Origin: Bacteroidota bacterium
Lineage (GTDB): Bacteria > Bacteroidota > Bacteroidia > Cytophagales > Cyclobacteriaceae
Length of the DNA stretch: 44,439 bases
Reading direction: 5' to 3'
Assembly: GCA_018267195.1 (NCBI GenBank)
Contig: JAFDYY010000028.1
Coordinates: forward strand, 1 to 44,439
Each line of letters starts with the position of its first letter. The first letter of the stretch is position 1. Position numbers and translations under genes: made by a program. Shown piece after piece: positions 8,601 through 18,342 of this stretch. The notes under the pieces are model-generated. The model was not told the origin of the DNA and ran no database searches. It saw nothing but the letters and a program-made list of their open reading frames with translations.

Positions 8601-11600
8601 TTAAATAAACTGCAAAACTTTATCTGTCAGCTTCACGTGGTCGGACAACAACTCGTAAAACTGGTCTTTATTAATTTTGAGAAGAACGGTGTCTTCTTTA
8701 GCCACTAACAGGTTTGTATTAACAAACCCGGCCGATGAAAGCATTTCGCCTACAAACTGTCCTTTCCCGTAATCTGCCACATACTTTCCGTTTTCATAAT
8801 ATTGAAGCGCCCCACTGAAGACAATAAAAAATTCGTTGTTGAGTCGCTCATCAACTGATAAAAAGGCATCCGACTTCAGGTGATATTCGCGGGCAATATC
8901 GGCCAAATAAGAAAGAACGAGGCCGGGAATCTCATCGAATACATTGATAGTTTGAAAAAAAGTAGTTCGTTCGTACAACATCAGTTTATTGTCTTCTGCT
9001 TTTTTTAAAATGGCCCGATCCAGCCAGCGCTTGTGGTCGCTATCCAACCGAACAGAGTTTTCTTCATACAAACTTGGGTCTATCTGGTACAGCGACCAGC
9101 CCGCCACCTCACGAATGAGCCGGTCGGAATTAAACAATTGGGCAATCAAGTCGAGTGTAAAATCCCGAATCTGCTGAACTCCGATCTGATTAATCACGGT
9201 GGCGCGTGTCCACCGGTTAGTTTGAGTAAAATCGCGATTGACCAAAAATTTTAGCACCAATTTTGGGTCGAGACTGATCCGGGGGTAAAATACTTCCAAC
9301 CGACTGATTTTTTCATTATCGCTGATGTCGTCCAGTACGGGAATAACACGCATCTTAAGTTGCTCAGACAAAAATACATCGAGCAGTTCTACCGCATAGG
9401 TAGTACCTTCTGAAGTTCCACTCTCAATATTTTCTTTTACCAACTGAATAGACTTGGTGTCGTACAACATAGCAAGCAGCATATAAATATGCTCGATGTC
9501 GTGGCTGATTTCCTGACGCAGGGCTAATTTTACCTGGGCATTGTGCTCGCCCTCGCCCAATTCTTTAATGGCACTTAAGTTCCATGCAATATCGGCCACA
9601 TCCATTTCAATAGCATATTTGATGCGCGTAACCTGCGACAAACTGGCCTTGAAACCGCAATCGCCTAGTGCTACCAGCACATACGATACAATTACTTTAT
9701 CGGGAAAGTCAATTTTACTCCACAATAACTCTTTGGCTCGTTGCCCGCCCATGCGGCCCAGTACTTGCACAATGCGGATCATCGTTTGTGTGTTTTGGCC
9801 CGACCGATAAAAACTACTCTCCAGGTAATTAAACGCCATCCCTCCCATTAAGGTAAGAGAGTTCATAGCGATATTGTAGTATTGCGAATTGTTCAGGTTC
9901 TCAATTACGGCATTGATTACTTCCCCATTAAAACGCTTGGCCGATGTGGCTAGTGCAATGCGTCTGACAGCCGATTCGTTATCGCTCAGCAACTCCACCA
10001 GAAAAACAAGATTGTCTTCCGTGGTTGAATGAAGAATTAATTCAGCGGCATACTGCCGGTCTATTACTAAAGAAGACCGGCTTAGTTTCTGAATCCGGCT
10101 TCGGGTTATTTCGCCTCCGCTTTTCAGCATTTGGTCAATTTCCTGATCGGTAAGAATTTTTTTATTTTCTGTATTGCTCCAGCCTCGGGCGAAACGGATT
10201 ACATAATTCTCCGATACAGAGAGACCTTTCATTTCATTTACCCTGCGTTGGGCATACTCTTTTACTTCCTCGCGCTCATTTTTAATCAGCGAATTTACCC
10301 ACACCCCTACTTTGGAAGGATTTAATTTTTCGAGCAGCTTAAAGGAAAATACTGCTTTAGATATTTTTAAATCATTGAGCTGAGATTCAAGGTTAGAGGT
10401 AATTTGGGTAAACCCTACCTCCAGTTTATCTTGATGAAATTCGGCACTCTCTAACTTCGAGCGTATCTTATTTCGGTACCCTGCATATAATTTTATGGAC
10501 AAGAATATATATACCATGCACAACAATACCACCAGAGGCGGTATCCACGAAATTTTGAAAAAGGCCACATAGCTTAATCCAAAAACAACTAACCCGGCAA
10601 TAAACCTTCCCGATTCATTTATAATTCCTTCAATTTTTGCCTGAATACCAAAACGATATCGGCTGTCGAGCGGAATGAACAATAGCTTATAAACCGGATT
10701 CTCAAGCGAATCGCGAAGAGTGGTATTAAAAAGTTTAGTGAGGGCGATAAAAAGAAAAAATAAAATATAGGCTTGCGGGTTTGATTCGGGGGAAAACCCA
10801 AAGAAAGAGACCGTAATCAGCGACCCCAACGAGAAAAGCAACGTAACGATAGGCAACATCAGCAACGAAACACGTATGCCATACGTACCCAGGATACGAT
10901 CATTTACAAACGTCTGCAAAACCAAACTCAACAAATAGATGACTCCGTTAAAGTAGCCCAAAAAATTGGTCAGGTCGCGCTGCACCGGGTACTGACGGTT
11001 CAGCATCGTCTGGAAGCTGAAATGGTTAAACATAAACGTAACCATGGAAGTCATTAAAAACACAGCCAATAAAACGATGTACCGGTCTTTAAACATTTGG
11101 TTAAACCGGGTTTCTACTTTCACGGTATCATCAAACTCGCGCGGGTTATTTTTGGCAAGCTTAAATCTTGAAATAATGGTTATTACAAATATTAATGCCG
11201 CAATAATGCTGATGTTGCTGATCACCAGATAATCGGATGTATCTGAAAAGAAAGAGGTGGTAAGCGGAATAAAAAAGTTGGCTAAAATAATGGCGATGAG
11301 CTGGCCGGTGTCTATCCACCCGATAATCCGTTTAGACTGGCGGAAATTAAATGTGCGACCAAATATCCCCCAATAACAAAGTAACAAAACGGCCGTTACA
11401 GGGCCGGTCAGGCAGTACATCGTGTACAGGGCATAGGCATGAACTACCGGGTTGCCAAAACGGTAGAAATAGTACACCAGCGATGTAATCAACACAATAA
11501 CGGCAATGCTGGCAATGGTAAGCGTTCCAAACCGGATGTGGTTTTGAAAGAATGAAAAAATAAGTGTGGATACAATTCCTAAAACACCCGTAACTAAAAA

Positions 11601-11822
11601 CGCCTGATTGATCCGGCTGCTCATCTGGCTCAGAAACAACGACTCGGCTGTTACCTGAAATGTGGCTATGTAAATGCCAAAGAAAAAACCGGTTATTAGC
11701 ATCAGCACTACTTGCTTCTGCTCTCGCGTTTGTGGCGAAAAAAAACTTAAAGCATCCTTGTTCACGTTTTTAAAAAAATTGAAGTTCAGTAAAAATAATT
11801 CAATTAATTCAAAATAACGCAT
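8601..11822 (-). CDS. MFS/nucleotide-carrier-like membrane protein fused to HEAT repeats and a cyclic-nucleotide-binding-like domain
   Basis: The 1073-residue protein has about twelve hydrophobic helices between residues 35 and 435, in an MFS or ATP/ADP-translocase-like layout. A cytoplasmic helical region with HEAT-like repeats follows (about 480-900, such as LSDNESAVRRIALATSA and LIREVAGWSLYQID). A cNMP-binding-like fold occupies about 945-1073 (FIVFSGALQYYENGKYVADYGKGQFVGEM). The FxGE core (1023-1026) is present, but the segment that normally supplies the phosphate-binding Arg reads SSAGFVNTNLLVA, without Arg. Binding of cAMP or cGMP is therefore doubtful. Architectures of this kind occur in Bacteroidota without an assigned function. 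It is separated by 120 bp from the STAND unit and is transcribed toward it. Confidence 0.8.
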   Translation of the reverse strand: MRYFELIELFLLNFNFFKNVNKDALSFFSPQTREQKQVVLMLITGFFFGIYIATFQVTAESLFLSQMSSRINQAFLVTGVLGIVSTLIFSFFQNHIRFGTLTIASIAVIVLITSLVYYFYRFGNPVVHAYALYTMYCLTGPVTAVLLLCYWGIFGRTFNFRQSKRIIGWIDTGQLIAIILANFFIPLTTSFFSDTSDYLVISNISIIAALIFVITIISRFKLAKNNPREFDDTVKVETRFNQMFKDRYIVLLAVFLMTSMVTFMFNHFSFQTMLNRQYPVQRDLTNFLGYFNGVIYLLSLVLQTFVNDRILGTYGIRVSLLMLPIVTLLFSLGSLITVSFFGFSPESNPQAYILFFLFIALTKLFNTTLRDSLENPVYKLLFIPLDSRYRFGIQAKIEGIINESGRFIAGLVVFGLSYVAFFKISWIPPLVVLLCMVYIFLSIKLYAGYRNKIRSKLESAEFHQDKLEVGFTQITSNLESQLNDLKISKAVFSFKLLEKLNPSKVGVWVNSLIKNEREEVKEYAQRRVNEMKGLSVSENYVIRFARGWSNTENKKILTDQEIDQMLKSGGEITRSRIQKLSRSSLVIDRQYAAELILHSTTEDNLVFLVELLSDNESAVRRIALATSAKRFNGEVINAVIENLNNSQYYNIAMNSLTLMGGMAFNYLESSFYRSGQNTQTMIRIVQVLGRMGGQRAKELLWSKIDFPDKVIVSYVLVALGDCGFKASLSQVTRIKYAIEMDVADIAWNLSAIKELGEGEHNAQVKLALRQEISHDIEHIYMLLAMLYDTKSIQLVKENIESGTSEGTTYAVELLDVFLSEQLKMRVIPVLDDISDNEKISRLEVFYPRISLDPKLVLKFLVNRDFTQTNRWTRATVINQIGVQQIRDFTLDLIAQLFNSDRLIREVAGWSLYQIDPSLYEENSVRLDSDHKRWLDRAILKKAEDNKLMLYERTTFFQTINVFDEIPGLVLSYLADIAREYHLKSDAFLSVDERLNNEFFIVFSGALQYYENGKYVADYGKGQFVGEMLSSAGFVNTNLLVAKEDTVLLKINKDQFYELLSDHVKLTDKVLQFI

Positions 11823-11890
11823 CTCGCATAATGCGTAAACCAGAAAAAAAATCCGTCAAACGGTTGCGTAAATATTGTTGACATGGAACC

Positions 11891-11921
11891 TCTGCATCCG
11901 GCTACAGAAGCCTTACCTTTG
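11891..11921 (+). promoter_or_regulatory. Candidate promoter for the 97-residue protein
   Basis: TCTG (11891-11894), 19 bases, then a perfect -7 element TACCTTTG (11914-11921), ending 19 bases before the ATG at 11941. It fits the Bacteroidota TTTG / TAnnTTTG pattern with one mismatch at -33. Confidence 0.4.
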
Positions 11922-11940
11922 CCGGTAAATAATAATTTTT

Positions 11941-12234
11941 ATGGCCAAAGTGGAAACAAAAAGCAAGGGAGCAGCTAAAAAGAAAGTATCGAACGATATC
12001 GTAGCCGTTTCTGAAACGATTCTCAATAAACTAAAAGATCTTAACTTAGAACCGAGCCTTCAATCTGATATTGTATGGTGCTTAGGCAGCTACCATCACG
12101 ACCGCAACCCGGTGGGGCTGTACGAAAAAGCCGGGCATGCCTTACATTTATTGAAAGCCGAGCATGCCAAAAAAACCAAAGGCATTACGGTTAAACTTAT
12201 AACGGACATCGAAAAAGTATTAAAAGCGAAGTAG
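11941..12234 (+). CDS. Small basic conserved-looking protein, unknown function
   Basis: The 97-residue product has no signal peptide. It begins with a Lys/Ala-rich tail (KSKGAAKKK), then a compact predicted helical region with an aromatic/His core (DIVWCLGSYHHDRNPVGLYEKAGHALHLLKAEHAKK), and ends Lys-rich. The basic character could suit nucleic-acid binding, but no known domain was recognised. It has a good promoter match just upstream and stands alone, convergent with the dCMP deaminase gene 19 bp away. Coding is supported by the promoter, ATG start and natural composition. Confidence 0.65.
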   Translation: MAKVETKSKGAAKKKVSNDIVAVSETILNKLKDLNLEPSLQSDIVWCLGSYHHDRNPVGLYEKAGHALHLLKAEHAKKTKGITVKLITDIEKVLKAK

Positions 12235-12253
12235 CCAATTGTAGGGCCTTGTG

Positions 12254-12736
12254 CTAGATCATGTGCGTAACATTGGTTAGTTCGCCCTTGTATTGGATAC
12301 AGGTCACACCAAATTTATTTAGAAAATCAACTCCTTCATCCGAGGCGATTCCTTTGTGTGCTGCATAAGAGTTTAGATAAACTACCCGTTGTATGCCCAT
12401 GCTATAAATGATCCGTGCACAAGCCAGGCAAGGCGACAAGGTAACGTACAGGGTAGCGCCCTCTACAGAGGTTTTATTTTTCACGGCATACAGAATAGCA
12501 TTTTGCTCGGCATGGATGGCCAGCGAGCAGCCCCCCTTTGAATCGCGTGGGCAGCCCACATCAGGCCATTCTTCATCGCAATTATGTGTGCCACTGGGTG
12601 GGCCATTATAACCAATGGAAATGATGCGCGTATCTTTGGCCAACACAGCCCCCACATGTCTTTTAATACAATGCGACCGCTTGGCCAAGTTTACGGCCAA
12701 TTCCATATAGATGTCGTCAAATGCGGGTTTGCTCAC
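12254..12736 (-). CDS. dCMP deaminase (ComEB-like)
   Basis: It should catalyse Zn-dependent deamination of dCMP to dUMP, feeding thymidylate synthesis in the cytoplasm. The deaminase signature is complete: HAE near residues 75-77 (from the GTG start) and PCLAC with both Zn-binding Cys (103 and 106). The GYNGPPSGTHNCDE segment is typical of dCMP rather than cytidine deaminases. The longest frame begins at a TTG at 12754, but homologous proteins usually begin close to SKPAFDDIYMELA. The GTG at 12736 therefore gives the natural 160-residue product, and a promoter -7 element overlaps the TTG, which argues against that start. It is a single gene, convergent with the small basic protein. Confidence 0.9.
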   Translation of the reverse strand: MSKPAFDDIYMELAVNLAKRSHCIKRHVGAVLAKDTRIISIGYNGPPSGTHNCDEEWPDVGCPRDSKGGCSLAIHAEQNAILYAVKNKTSVEGATLYVTLSPCLACARIIYSMGIQRVVYLNSYAAHKGIASDEGVDFLNKFGVTCIQYKGELTNVTHMI

Positions 12737-12751
12737 GGCAAAAAAATTTAT

Positions 12752-12783
12752 CAAAAATAATAGTTTAGTTTCTGGTTCGTAAA
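12752..12783 (-). promoter_or_regulatory. Candidate promoter for dCMP deaminase
   Basis: On the minus strand TTTA (+ 12780-12783), a 20-base spacer, then a perfect TATTTTTG -7 element (+ 12752-12759). Transcription would begin about 10 bases before the GTG at 12736, giving a very short leader. Confidence 0.4.
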
Positions 12784-12853
12784 TAGAACTCGATCAAAAA
12801 AATAACGATCCCTGCTCCACAATTTAGTATCTTCGCAGTCAGTTTTCGGTATT

Positions 12854-13390
12854 ATGAAAATTTTTACTTTTTGCGGGTTTGTTCTCTTAATGCATTTTGC
12901 CAGCGGGCAAGAATTAAAAAACAGAATAAGCCCATTGGCCATAGTTTCGGCAAAATATAAAAAATCGTATGTAAAAATAACTTACTCCCAACCTCGCAAA
13001 AACGGTCGGGAAATTTTTGGAAAACTGGTGCCCTTTGGGCAAGTGTGGAGGCTGGGGGCGAATGAAGCTACGGAGCTGACCTGTACAAATGATATTCTTC
13101 TTTCCGGAAATGTATTGAAAAGCGGAACCTATTCTCTTTTTGCCATTCCGGAAAAAGAGAAATGGACGCTCATTATTAACAGTGACAATGGCTTGTGGGG
13201 GGCCTACAATTATAACTCAAAAGCAGACGTACTCCGTGTTGATTTGCCGGCATCGTTTATACCCGGCAATGATCTATACGAATCTTTTACCATAAAAATA
13301 GAGCAGAAGACAGACACAGCTCAACTGATTTTTTTATGGGATCGTACACAGGCCATTTTGCCTTTTACCTTTACGGAATCTAAGCCATGA
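12854..13390 (+). CDS. DUF2911 family secreted protein
   Basis: The 178-residue protein has a signal peptide (MKIFTFCGFVLLMHFASGQ, cleavage after about residue 19). The body carries the DUF2911 hallmarks: VKITYSQPRKNGREIFGKLVPFGQVWRLGANEATELT, then LKSGTYSLFAIPEKEKWTLIIN and an aromatic WGAYNY segment. The family is common in Bacteroidota, periplasmic or exported, with no established biochemical role. Its stop overlaps the start of the next gene by four bases (ATGA), so the two are probably co-translated. Confidence 0.88.
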   Translation: MKIFTFCGFVLLMHFASGQELKNRISPLAIVSAKYKKSYVKITYSQPRKNGREIFGKLVPFGQVWRLGANEATELTCTNDILLSGNVLKSGTYSLFAIPEKEKWTLIINSDNGLWGAYNYNSKADVLRVDLPASFIPGNDLYESFTIKIEQKTDTAQLIFLWDRTQAILPFTFTESKP

Positions 13391-13896
13391 AAAAATATTT
13401 GGTATTGATTTTTTTCGCTTTCGTTTGCATAGCAAAAGCCCAAGACACCTCCGAGTTATCCAAAAGAAATGGTTTTAAAGATATTAAATTGGGCACGGCC
13501 GTAGATAGTATAAAAGGCATTGAGTTTAAAAAAGATTTTATTGAATTAAAAGAATTTGAGGCTAAACTCTATGAAGTAAATAACCCGGCTTACAAAAAGG
13601 TAGGTGAGGCCGACATCCGGCAAGTAAAATTGAAAGCCTACAAAGGATTAATTTACGAGATCATTGTCATTACTCCAGTTGATCCACGCATTATGATGGG
13701 GCTGGAAAAATTGTATGGCAAAGCCAAATTTAACTTGCGGCATGAAACGTACAACTGGTCTGTACCCGATAAAATTACTTTAGTTTACAAAGGCAGCCCC
13801 AAAGAAGTAACTCTTACCTACCAATCGCCCCCCATCCTTAAAATGATGTATGCCGATAAGAACAAAAAGATACAAGCCGTAGCAGACGATTTTTAA
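13387..13896 (+). CDS. Small secreted protein of unknown function
   Basis: The 169-residue product has a clear signal peptide (MKKYLVLIFFAFVCIAKAQ). The mature part is Lys-rich, with a motif FKDIKLGTAVDSIKGIEF near the N-terminus followed by alternating strands (VKLKAYKGLIYEIIVIT, ITLVYKGSPKEVTLTYQSP). This looks like a small periplasmic alpha/beta fold, but no family was recognised with confidence. The start overlaps the DUF2911 gene by four bases, suggesting a shared role. It ends 13 bp before the convergent phosphatase gene. Confidence 0.75.
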   Translation: MKKYLVLIFFAFVCIAKAQDTSELSKRNGFKDIKLGTAVDSIKGIEFKKDFIELKEFEAKLYEVNNPAYKKVGEADIRQVKLKAYKGLIYEIIVITPVDPRIMMGLEKLYGKAKFNLRHETYNWSVPDKITLVYKGSPKEVTLTYQSPPILKMMYADKNKKIQAVADDF

Positions 13897-13909
13897 TTTT
13901 TTTATCTTC

Positions 13910-15550
13910 TTATTTCATCGCTTCCACAATGGGTTGCCCCGTGCAGGCACTGGGAAATTTAATATGAAGCAATACCGAAACCGTGGGAGCAATATCTGTA
14001 ATGGGGTGATATTGAGCACTACTCCCCTGCTTTATCCCTTTCCCAAAAAATAATACCGGCACGTGCGTGTCGTACGAATAAGATGACCCGTGGGTGGTTC
14101 CCAATTTATTGGCTCCATCTACCCAGCCGGGCTCCAGTTCATAAGCCAAATCGCCACTGCGCTTAAAGTGATACCCGCGAATTACAAACCCTTTTATTCC
14201 ACCTTCTGTATAGCTGCCCTGCCGAAGTGTATTCTTCGAAAAAACTTGCGCCACTCCTTCTTTGGCCTGAAGATAATTGCTTACCAACTCGGTAGCCAGC
14301 ATATATTCTACTCCGGATGTTTTCAGGTCGCCCGAAAATAATGGAGAATTGAAAAAAATCTGATTGTTGGAAACCGTTTCTACCAATGTCTTCCCCGGAA
14401 AATAGGTTGACAAAAAAGTATTCAATTCGGCTTTTAATGTGTTGTCGTTAAAATTTCCGGCCGGTATGCGGTTGTCTTTTAACGACTGCGGCACATCGAC
14501 CACCGCATGGTCGGCCGTAAGGAAAAACAAATAGTTTCCTTTCCCCACTTCATCGTCTAATTTTTTTAGCAGGCTGGCCATATTTCTATCTAAACGCAAG
14601 TAGGTATCTTCTACCTCTACCGAGTTGGGGCCCATCGCATGACCGATCAAGTCGGTAGAAGAAAAAGAGATTGTCAGAAAATCGGTATATATGTTTTTGC
14701 CCAAGTTCTCCCCGGTAATGGCAGCTTCAGCAAAGGTTGCCAATAAATCGTTCCCCATAGGCGTAGCCGGAAGCAAACTATAGTTTCCGTTTTCCGTGCG
14801 TAATTTTTTCAGGTCATACGGAAATATTGGCTTCTCTTTTCCCTTTCTGATATTTTCATAGGGGGAGTCATCGGCAGTACTCTCCGTGTATTGTTCCATC
14901 GGCAATAGTGTTTTCCATTCCTGGTTCAGAAAATCATCGCTTAGTTTGCGGGCGTTAAAAGCCTCTACCCAGGCGGGCAAAGCCGTAAGGTAGTAGGAAC
15001 TGGAAATAAATTTTCCGCTCTTGCTGTCAAACCAATAGGCCGCATTGGCCAGGTGCCCGGTCGGCAGCACGGCACCTCTGTCTTTAATAGACACCCCGAT
15101 TACTTTTGATTTTTTTTGTGTAAAAAGTTTTAGTTCATCAGTAACGGTAGTGGATAGCAACCGCCATGGGCTTACATCGCCATGGCCATCCGGATTACCT
15201 ACCGGTTTTTGTGTTTCATCGCCCACGCAGTTTACCTTCTTTTTCAGTTCTTTGTCCCACCAGTCGTTGGCAATAATGCCATGATAAGCGGGAGTGGTGC
15301 CTGTATAAACCGAAGCATGGCCGGGACCGGTATAAGTGGGTACATAATTATAGTGTGCGTTGGTAAGCATAAAGCCTTCGTTCATAAGTCGTTTAAACCC
15401 GCCCTCTCCGAATTTATCCTGAAAGCGGTACAAATACTCTTGACGCATCTGGTCTACCACAATACCCACTACTAACCGGGGGCGCTCCTGCGCATAGATG
15501 AGGGTGATCAAAACCAAAAATAAAATAGTGAGTGGTAATTTCTTATTCAT
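13910..15550 (-). CDS. pafA: PafA-like alkaline phosphatase (phosphate monoesterase of the AP/NPP superfamily)
   Basis: The 546-residue protein has a signal peptide ending IYAQ (about residue 21), so it acts in the periplasm or outside. Catalytic and metal-site positions of PafA-type enzymes can be matched in order: Asp33 (VVDQM), nucleophile Thr74 in YTGPGH, Asn95 (GIIANDWW), Lys156 and Arg158 (SIKDRG), DLIGH for the Asp/His pair, ADHA for the next Asp-His, and THGS near the C-terminus. The Lys-x-Arg pair is the feature that separates PafA-like monoesterases from diesterases. The expected reaction is release of phosphate from a wide range of phosphomonoesters. It is a single gene, with a 144-bp gap to the WG-repeat gene upstream. 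Confidence 0.9.
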   Translation of the reverse strand: MNKKLPLTILFLVLITLIYAQERPRLVVGIVVDQMRQEYLYRFQDKFGEGGFKRLMNEGFMLTNAHYNYVPTYTGPGHASVYTGTTPAYHGIIANDWWDKELKKKVNCVGDETQKPVGNPDGHGDVSPWRLLSTTVTDELKLFTQKKSKVIGVSIKDRGAVLPTGHLANAAYWFDSKSGKFISSSYYLTALPAWVEAFNARKLSDDFLNQEWKTLLPMEQYTESTADDSPYENIRKGKEKPIFPYDLKKLRTENGNYSLLPATPMGNDLLATFAEAAITGENLGKNIYTDFLTISFSSTDLIGHAMGPNSVEVEDTYLRLDRNMASLLKKLDDEVGKGNYLFFLTADHAVVDVPQSLKDNRIPAGNFNDNTLKAELNTFLSTYFPGKTLVETVSNNQIFFNSPLFSGDLKTSGVEYMLATELVSNYLQAKEGVAQVFSKNTLRQGSYTEGGIKGFVIRGYHFKRSGDLAYELEPGWVDGANKLGTTHGSSYSYDTHVPVLFFGKGIKQGSSAQYHPITDIAPTVSVLLHIKFPSACTGQPIVEAMK

Positions 15551-15694
15551 TTTTATGTCGTTTAAAATTAAGATCCGATTAGCAAGATATATCGGCCTTC
15601 AATTTCTAAAAAAAAACATTCCATCAAAACAAGTTCATCAAATTCCAGAGCAGATAAAACTTAAATATTAAGATCGGCCATTGAAACTCAGGAT

Positions 15695-18292
15695 TTAATT
15701 TTCGGGGCAATTGAGCTTAGTGAATTCATTTTCTTCATAAACTTGTTTTCGTAACAATTTCCCGTTGTGGTCATAATAAATTACTACCACAATGCCGGCT
15801 TCTTCTATTTCTTTATGCGTAACATATACCGGCTCTTCGTCACGGCCATGATTTTCGACCGAAGAAAAAGTAGGTGAAATGATAATCCCTGATTTACTGC
15901 TCACCACCCCAAAATAATTTTCTTGTTGTACAACGGCCAATTTCTCATCCGCATTATCCTTTATCATTCTAAAATTTTTTATCAGGCGCAATACCGGGCG
16001 GTTCTCAACAAAATTATACAGCCGCCACTCAAACCCCAGCCTTACCCAAATTTCTTTAGCCGACCATGGTTGTATTTCATCGTACAAAAAAGGCACGACC
16101 ACTTTCTGTTGCCAGTCCACCACTCCATAATGCCCTTCTTTATAAACAATTAAGAATTGATTAAGAAGTTGCACTACGTTCTTGCCATAGGTTGGTTTTA
16201 TCATGTGCCGGGAAGCCAGATCATACAAACCAAATTTTTTATCTTTAAACAAGGAAACCAATCGGGCATCGGACGAAATCAGCGCATTGTATTCTATCGG
16301 TAAAATCGGTCTATTCTGCCGATCAATCATTCCTTTTTTATTTTTTTTAGTAATGATTAGATACTGAGCACCGAGCGATTCTATTTTGTCTGCCTCTGTA
16401 GAAAACAGTTTTTCACCGGTGGCTAAATCAAAAATATTTTTTTTAGTTTTCTGCTGTACATAAAAATACCGGATAGAATCTGATGAAGGAACAAATACGA
16501 TCCGTTCTCTGGCCGAAATTTCAAGCCGGGTAAATGAATTGATGTGTATGCAAATACTATCGCTTCGCTTTGAAAAAGCTAAGCCTTTTAAAAACCAAAT
16601 ACTATCGCTTTGTGTCTCGATAATTTTTTTTTGCTGAACATCAAACAATTGTTCTCCTGCTTCCGTTTTCAGTTGAATCCATTGCTTATAAAATCTGAAT
16701 TTTACGAACGGACGATTTTGCAGTTGTGCTCCAAGTCCTTCCAGTACAAAACGGTCGTTTATTAACCGCACCAGACCAAAAGGGGTGAGCTGTAAAGACT
16801 GCCGAGCTAAAGGCACAACATACTCTAACTTTGAATTTAAAATACCTTCCAACGATCCATTGCTCACCCATAAATTCTGCCCCACCTTTTTCACACGGTC
16901 AAAAACAAAACTTTCATCGAGCGGAACACCGTCTGCCAAGGACTCCATCTGGTCGGTCGTATATAAATTTTTTTTTCCGTTTCGGTCAGCCACAATAATC
17001 TCATCAAAAATGGAAATAGAATTAAATTCAAGAGGTAAGAGAGGCCGTCCATTCAGCGCCCACAGGCCTACCCTATTGGCTTTCTTTAACACTAAAAATC
17101 GGCCGGCCAGCACGGCTGCATCTTGTAAACCAATTTCAATAACCACACCGCTTTTATGCACTACCCTAAAAATCGAATCTCCGCATTTCATAAAACCGGC
17201 CCCTATATCTTTAAACCCGCCCGGCAGCGGGGCAATCAGTACTCCGTTTCGGCCATACAGCCCATTGGCTGTGGTTAACACATCTTCTTTGGTAGCCTGG
17301 CATTTATAATCATCGCTTACATCATCAAATAGGGGCATTAGAGTTTCGTGGCCGTGAGTATCCATAAAACCAAATTTTCCATTCTTATAAAATGGCATCC
17401 AGGCTAATTGGTTGAGTGTCGATATATTATCTAACGAATCGGAAAAGAAATGAACTCCTATTTTCTCCTCTCCTTCTTTCAGTAAATGAAAAAGAATGTT
17501 TTTAGCTCTGTTTACATAGCTGTTGTGTGGATTTTCATCTATAAATTTTTGAAAACCGGCCGGCAATCCGGAGGCCGTCAATACTTCATAAATATTTTTT
17601 TCGGCTATCTTTTTATATGGACTGTTGGGGTATTGAGCTACAAATTGTTGAAAGCTCTTCCGCTTTTTATCTTTTGTTTTGGATTCGAACAATAAACTTT
17701 CAAAGCGGTGTAAAGCTTCAGCCGTTCGGTGCGAGGATGGGTACCGTTTTAAAAAATTTCCGAATGCCGTATAGGTATTTTGTTTCATCGCCTCCAGAAA
17801 AGCCACTTCATCGCGCAGCTCGGTAGCCTGTATGGCTTGTGTGGCTCCAGGGTGTTTCGATATAAAATCATCGTACGACTTTTCTGTGTTTTGCGCTTTG
17901 GCTTCATCAAACGCAAGGCTGTCAACCTTGTGGCGAAGCAATAGCAACGAGCCGCTATCTAGTTGCTTTCGTTTCCATTTCTCTTTGGTTTCGGTGCGGC
18001 TAAAAATGCGTAGGGCCATAATTATATGACGGTAGGCTGAATCCGTTTGATACGAGGGGTTTCCCGGATTTAAAAACCAGCGTGCCATCAGCACCCGGGC
18101 TTCTATGTTCAGCGAATCTTTTCGCAGCACTTTTGTTAATACTTGCCGGGCAACAGACCAATTATGCTGATTAATTTTTTTTTCTGCCTGGCGCAATGGG
18201 TTAATCTGTGCACGGGAAGGTAAAGCTAGACTTAGCGCAACCAAGCTTAACCCACATACTGTCGTGTAAATATTTTTTTTTGCCCCCCTCAT
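15695..18292 (-). CDS. WG-repeat protein with TPR-like N-terminus
   Basis: The 865-residue protein starts with a signal peptide (about residues 1-29, ending PSRAQ). Residues 30-265 are helical repeats with recurrent YPxS/YPNSPY and AxE motifs, as in TPR-like tethering regions. From about 290 to the end there are WG-type repeats (KNGKFGFMDTHGHETLMPLFDDV, NKKGMIDRQNRPILPIEYNAL, KKFGLYDLASRHMIKPTYG, GHYGVVDWQQKVVVPFLYDEI). WG repeats form beta-rich scaffolds, usually in exported proteins of Bacteroidota, with no enzymatic activity known to me. It is transcribed alone, divergent from the tRNA-Pro gene. Confidence 0.85.
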   Translation of the reverse strand: MRGAKKNIYTTVCGLSLVALSLALPSRAQINPLRQAEKKINQHNWSVARQVLTKVLRKDSLNIEARVLMARWFLNPGNPSYQTDSAYRHIIMALRIFSRTETKEKWKRKQLDSGSLLLLRHKVDSLAFDEAKAQNTEKSYDDFISKHPGATQAIQATELRDEVAFLEAMKQNTYTAFGNFLKRYPSSHRTAEALHRFESLLFESKTKDKKRKSFQQFVAQYPNSPYKKIAEKNIYEVLTASGLPAGFQKFIDENPHNSYVNRAKNILFHLLKEGEEKIGVHFFSDSLDNISTLNQLAWMPFYKNGKFGFMDTHGHETLMPLFDDVSDDYKCQATKEDVLTTANGLYGRNGVLIAPLPGGFKDIGAGFMKCGDSIFRVVHKSGVVIEIGLQDAAVLAGRFLVLKKANRVGLWALNGRPLLPLEFNSISIFDEIIVADRNGKKNLYTTDQMESLADGVPLDESFVFDRVKKVGQNLWVSNGSLEGILNSKLEYVVPLARQSLQLTPFGLVRLINDRFVLEGLGAQLQNRPFVKFRFYKQWIQLKTEAGEQLFDVQQKKIIETQSDSIWFLKGLAFSKRSDSICIHINSFTRLEISARERIVFVPSSDSIRYFYVQQKTKKNIFDLATGEKLFSTEADKIESLGAQYLIITKKNKKGMIDRQNRPILPIEYNALISSDARLVSLFKDKKFGLYDLASRHMIKPTYGKNVVQLLNQFLIVYKEGHYGVVDWQQKVVVPFLYDEIQPWSAKEIWVRLGFEWRLYNFVENRPVLRLIKNFRMIKDNADEKLAVVQQENYFGVVSSKSGIIISPTFSSVENHGRDEEPVYVTHKEIEEAGIVVVIYYDHNGKLLRKQVYEENEFTKLNCPEN

Positions 18293-18342
18293 TCGTTTTC
18301 TATTGCGCTAAAATTACTAATATTGCGGCCTGATTTAAAGTT

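Noticed and set aside
16785..17309. Plus-strand open frame of 174 codons
   Set aside because: Antisense to the WG-repeat gene, Ser/Pro-rich shadow composition, no known domain.
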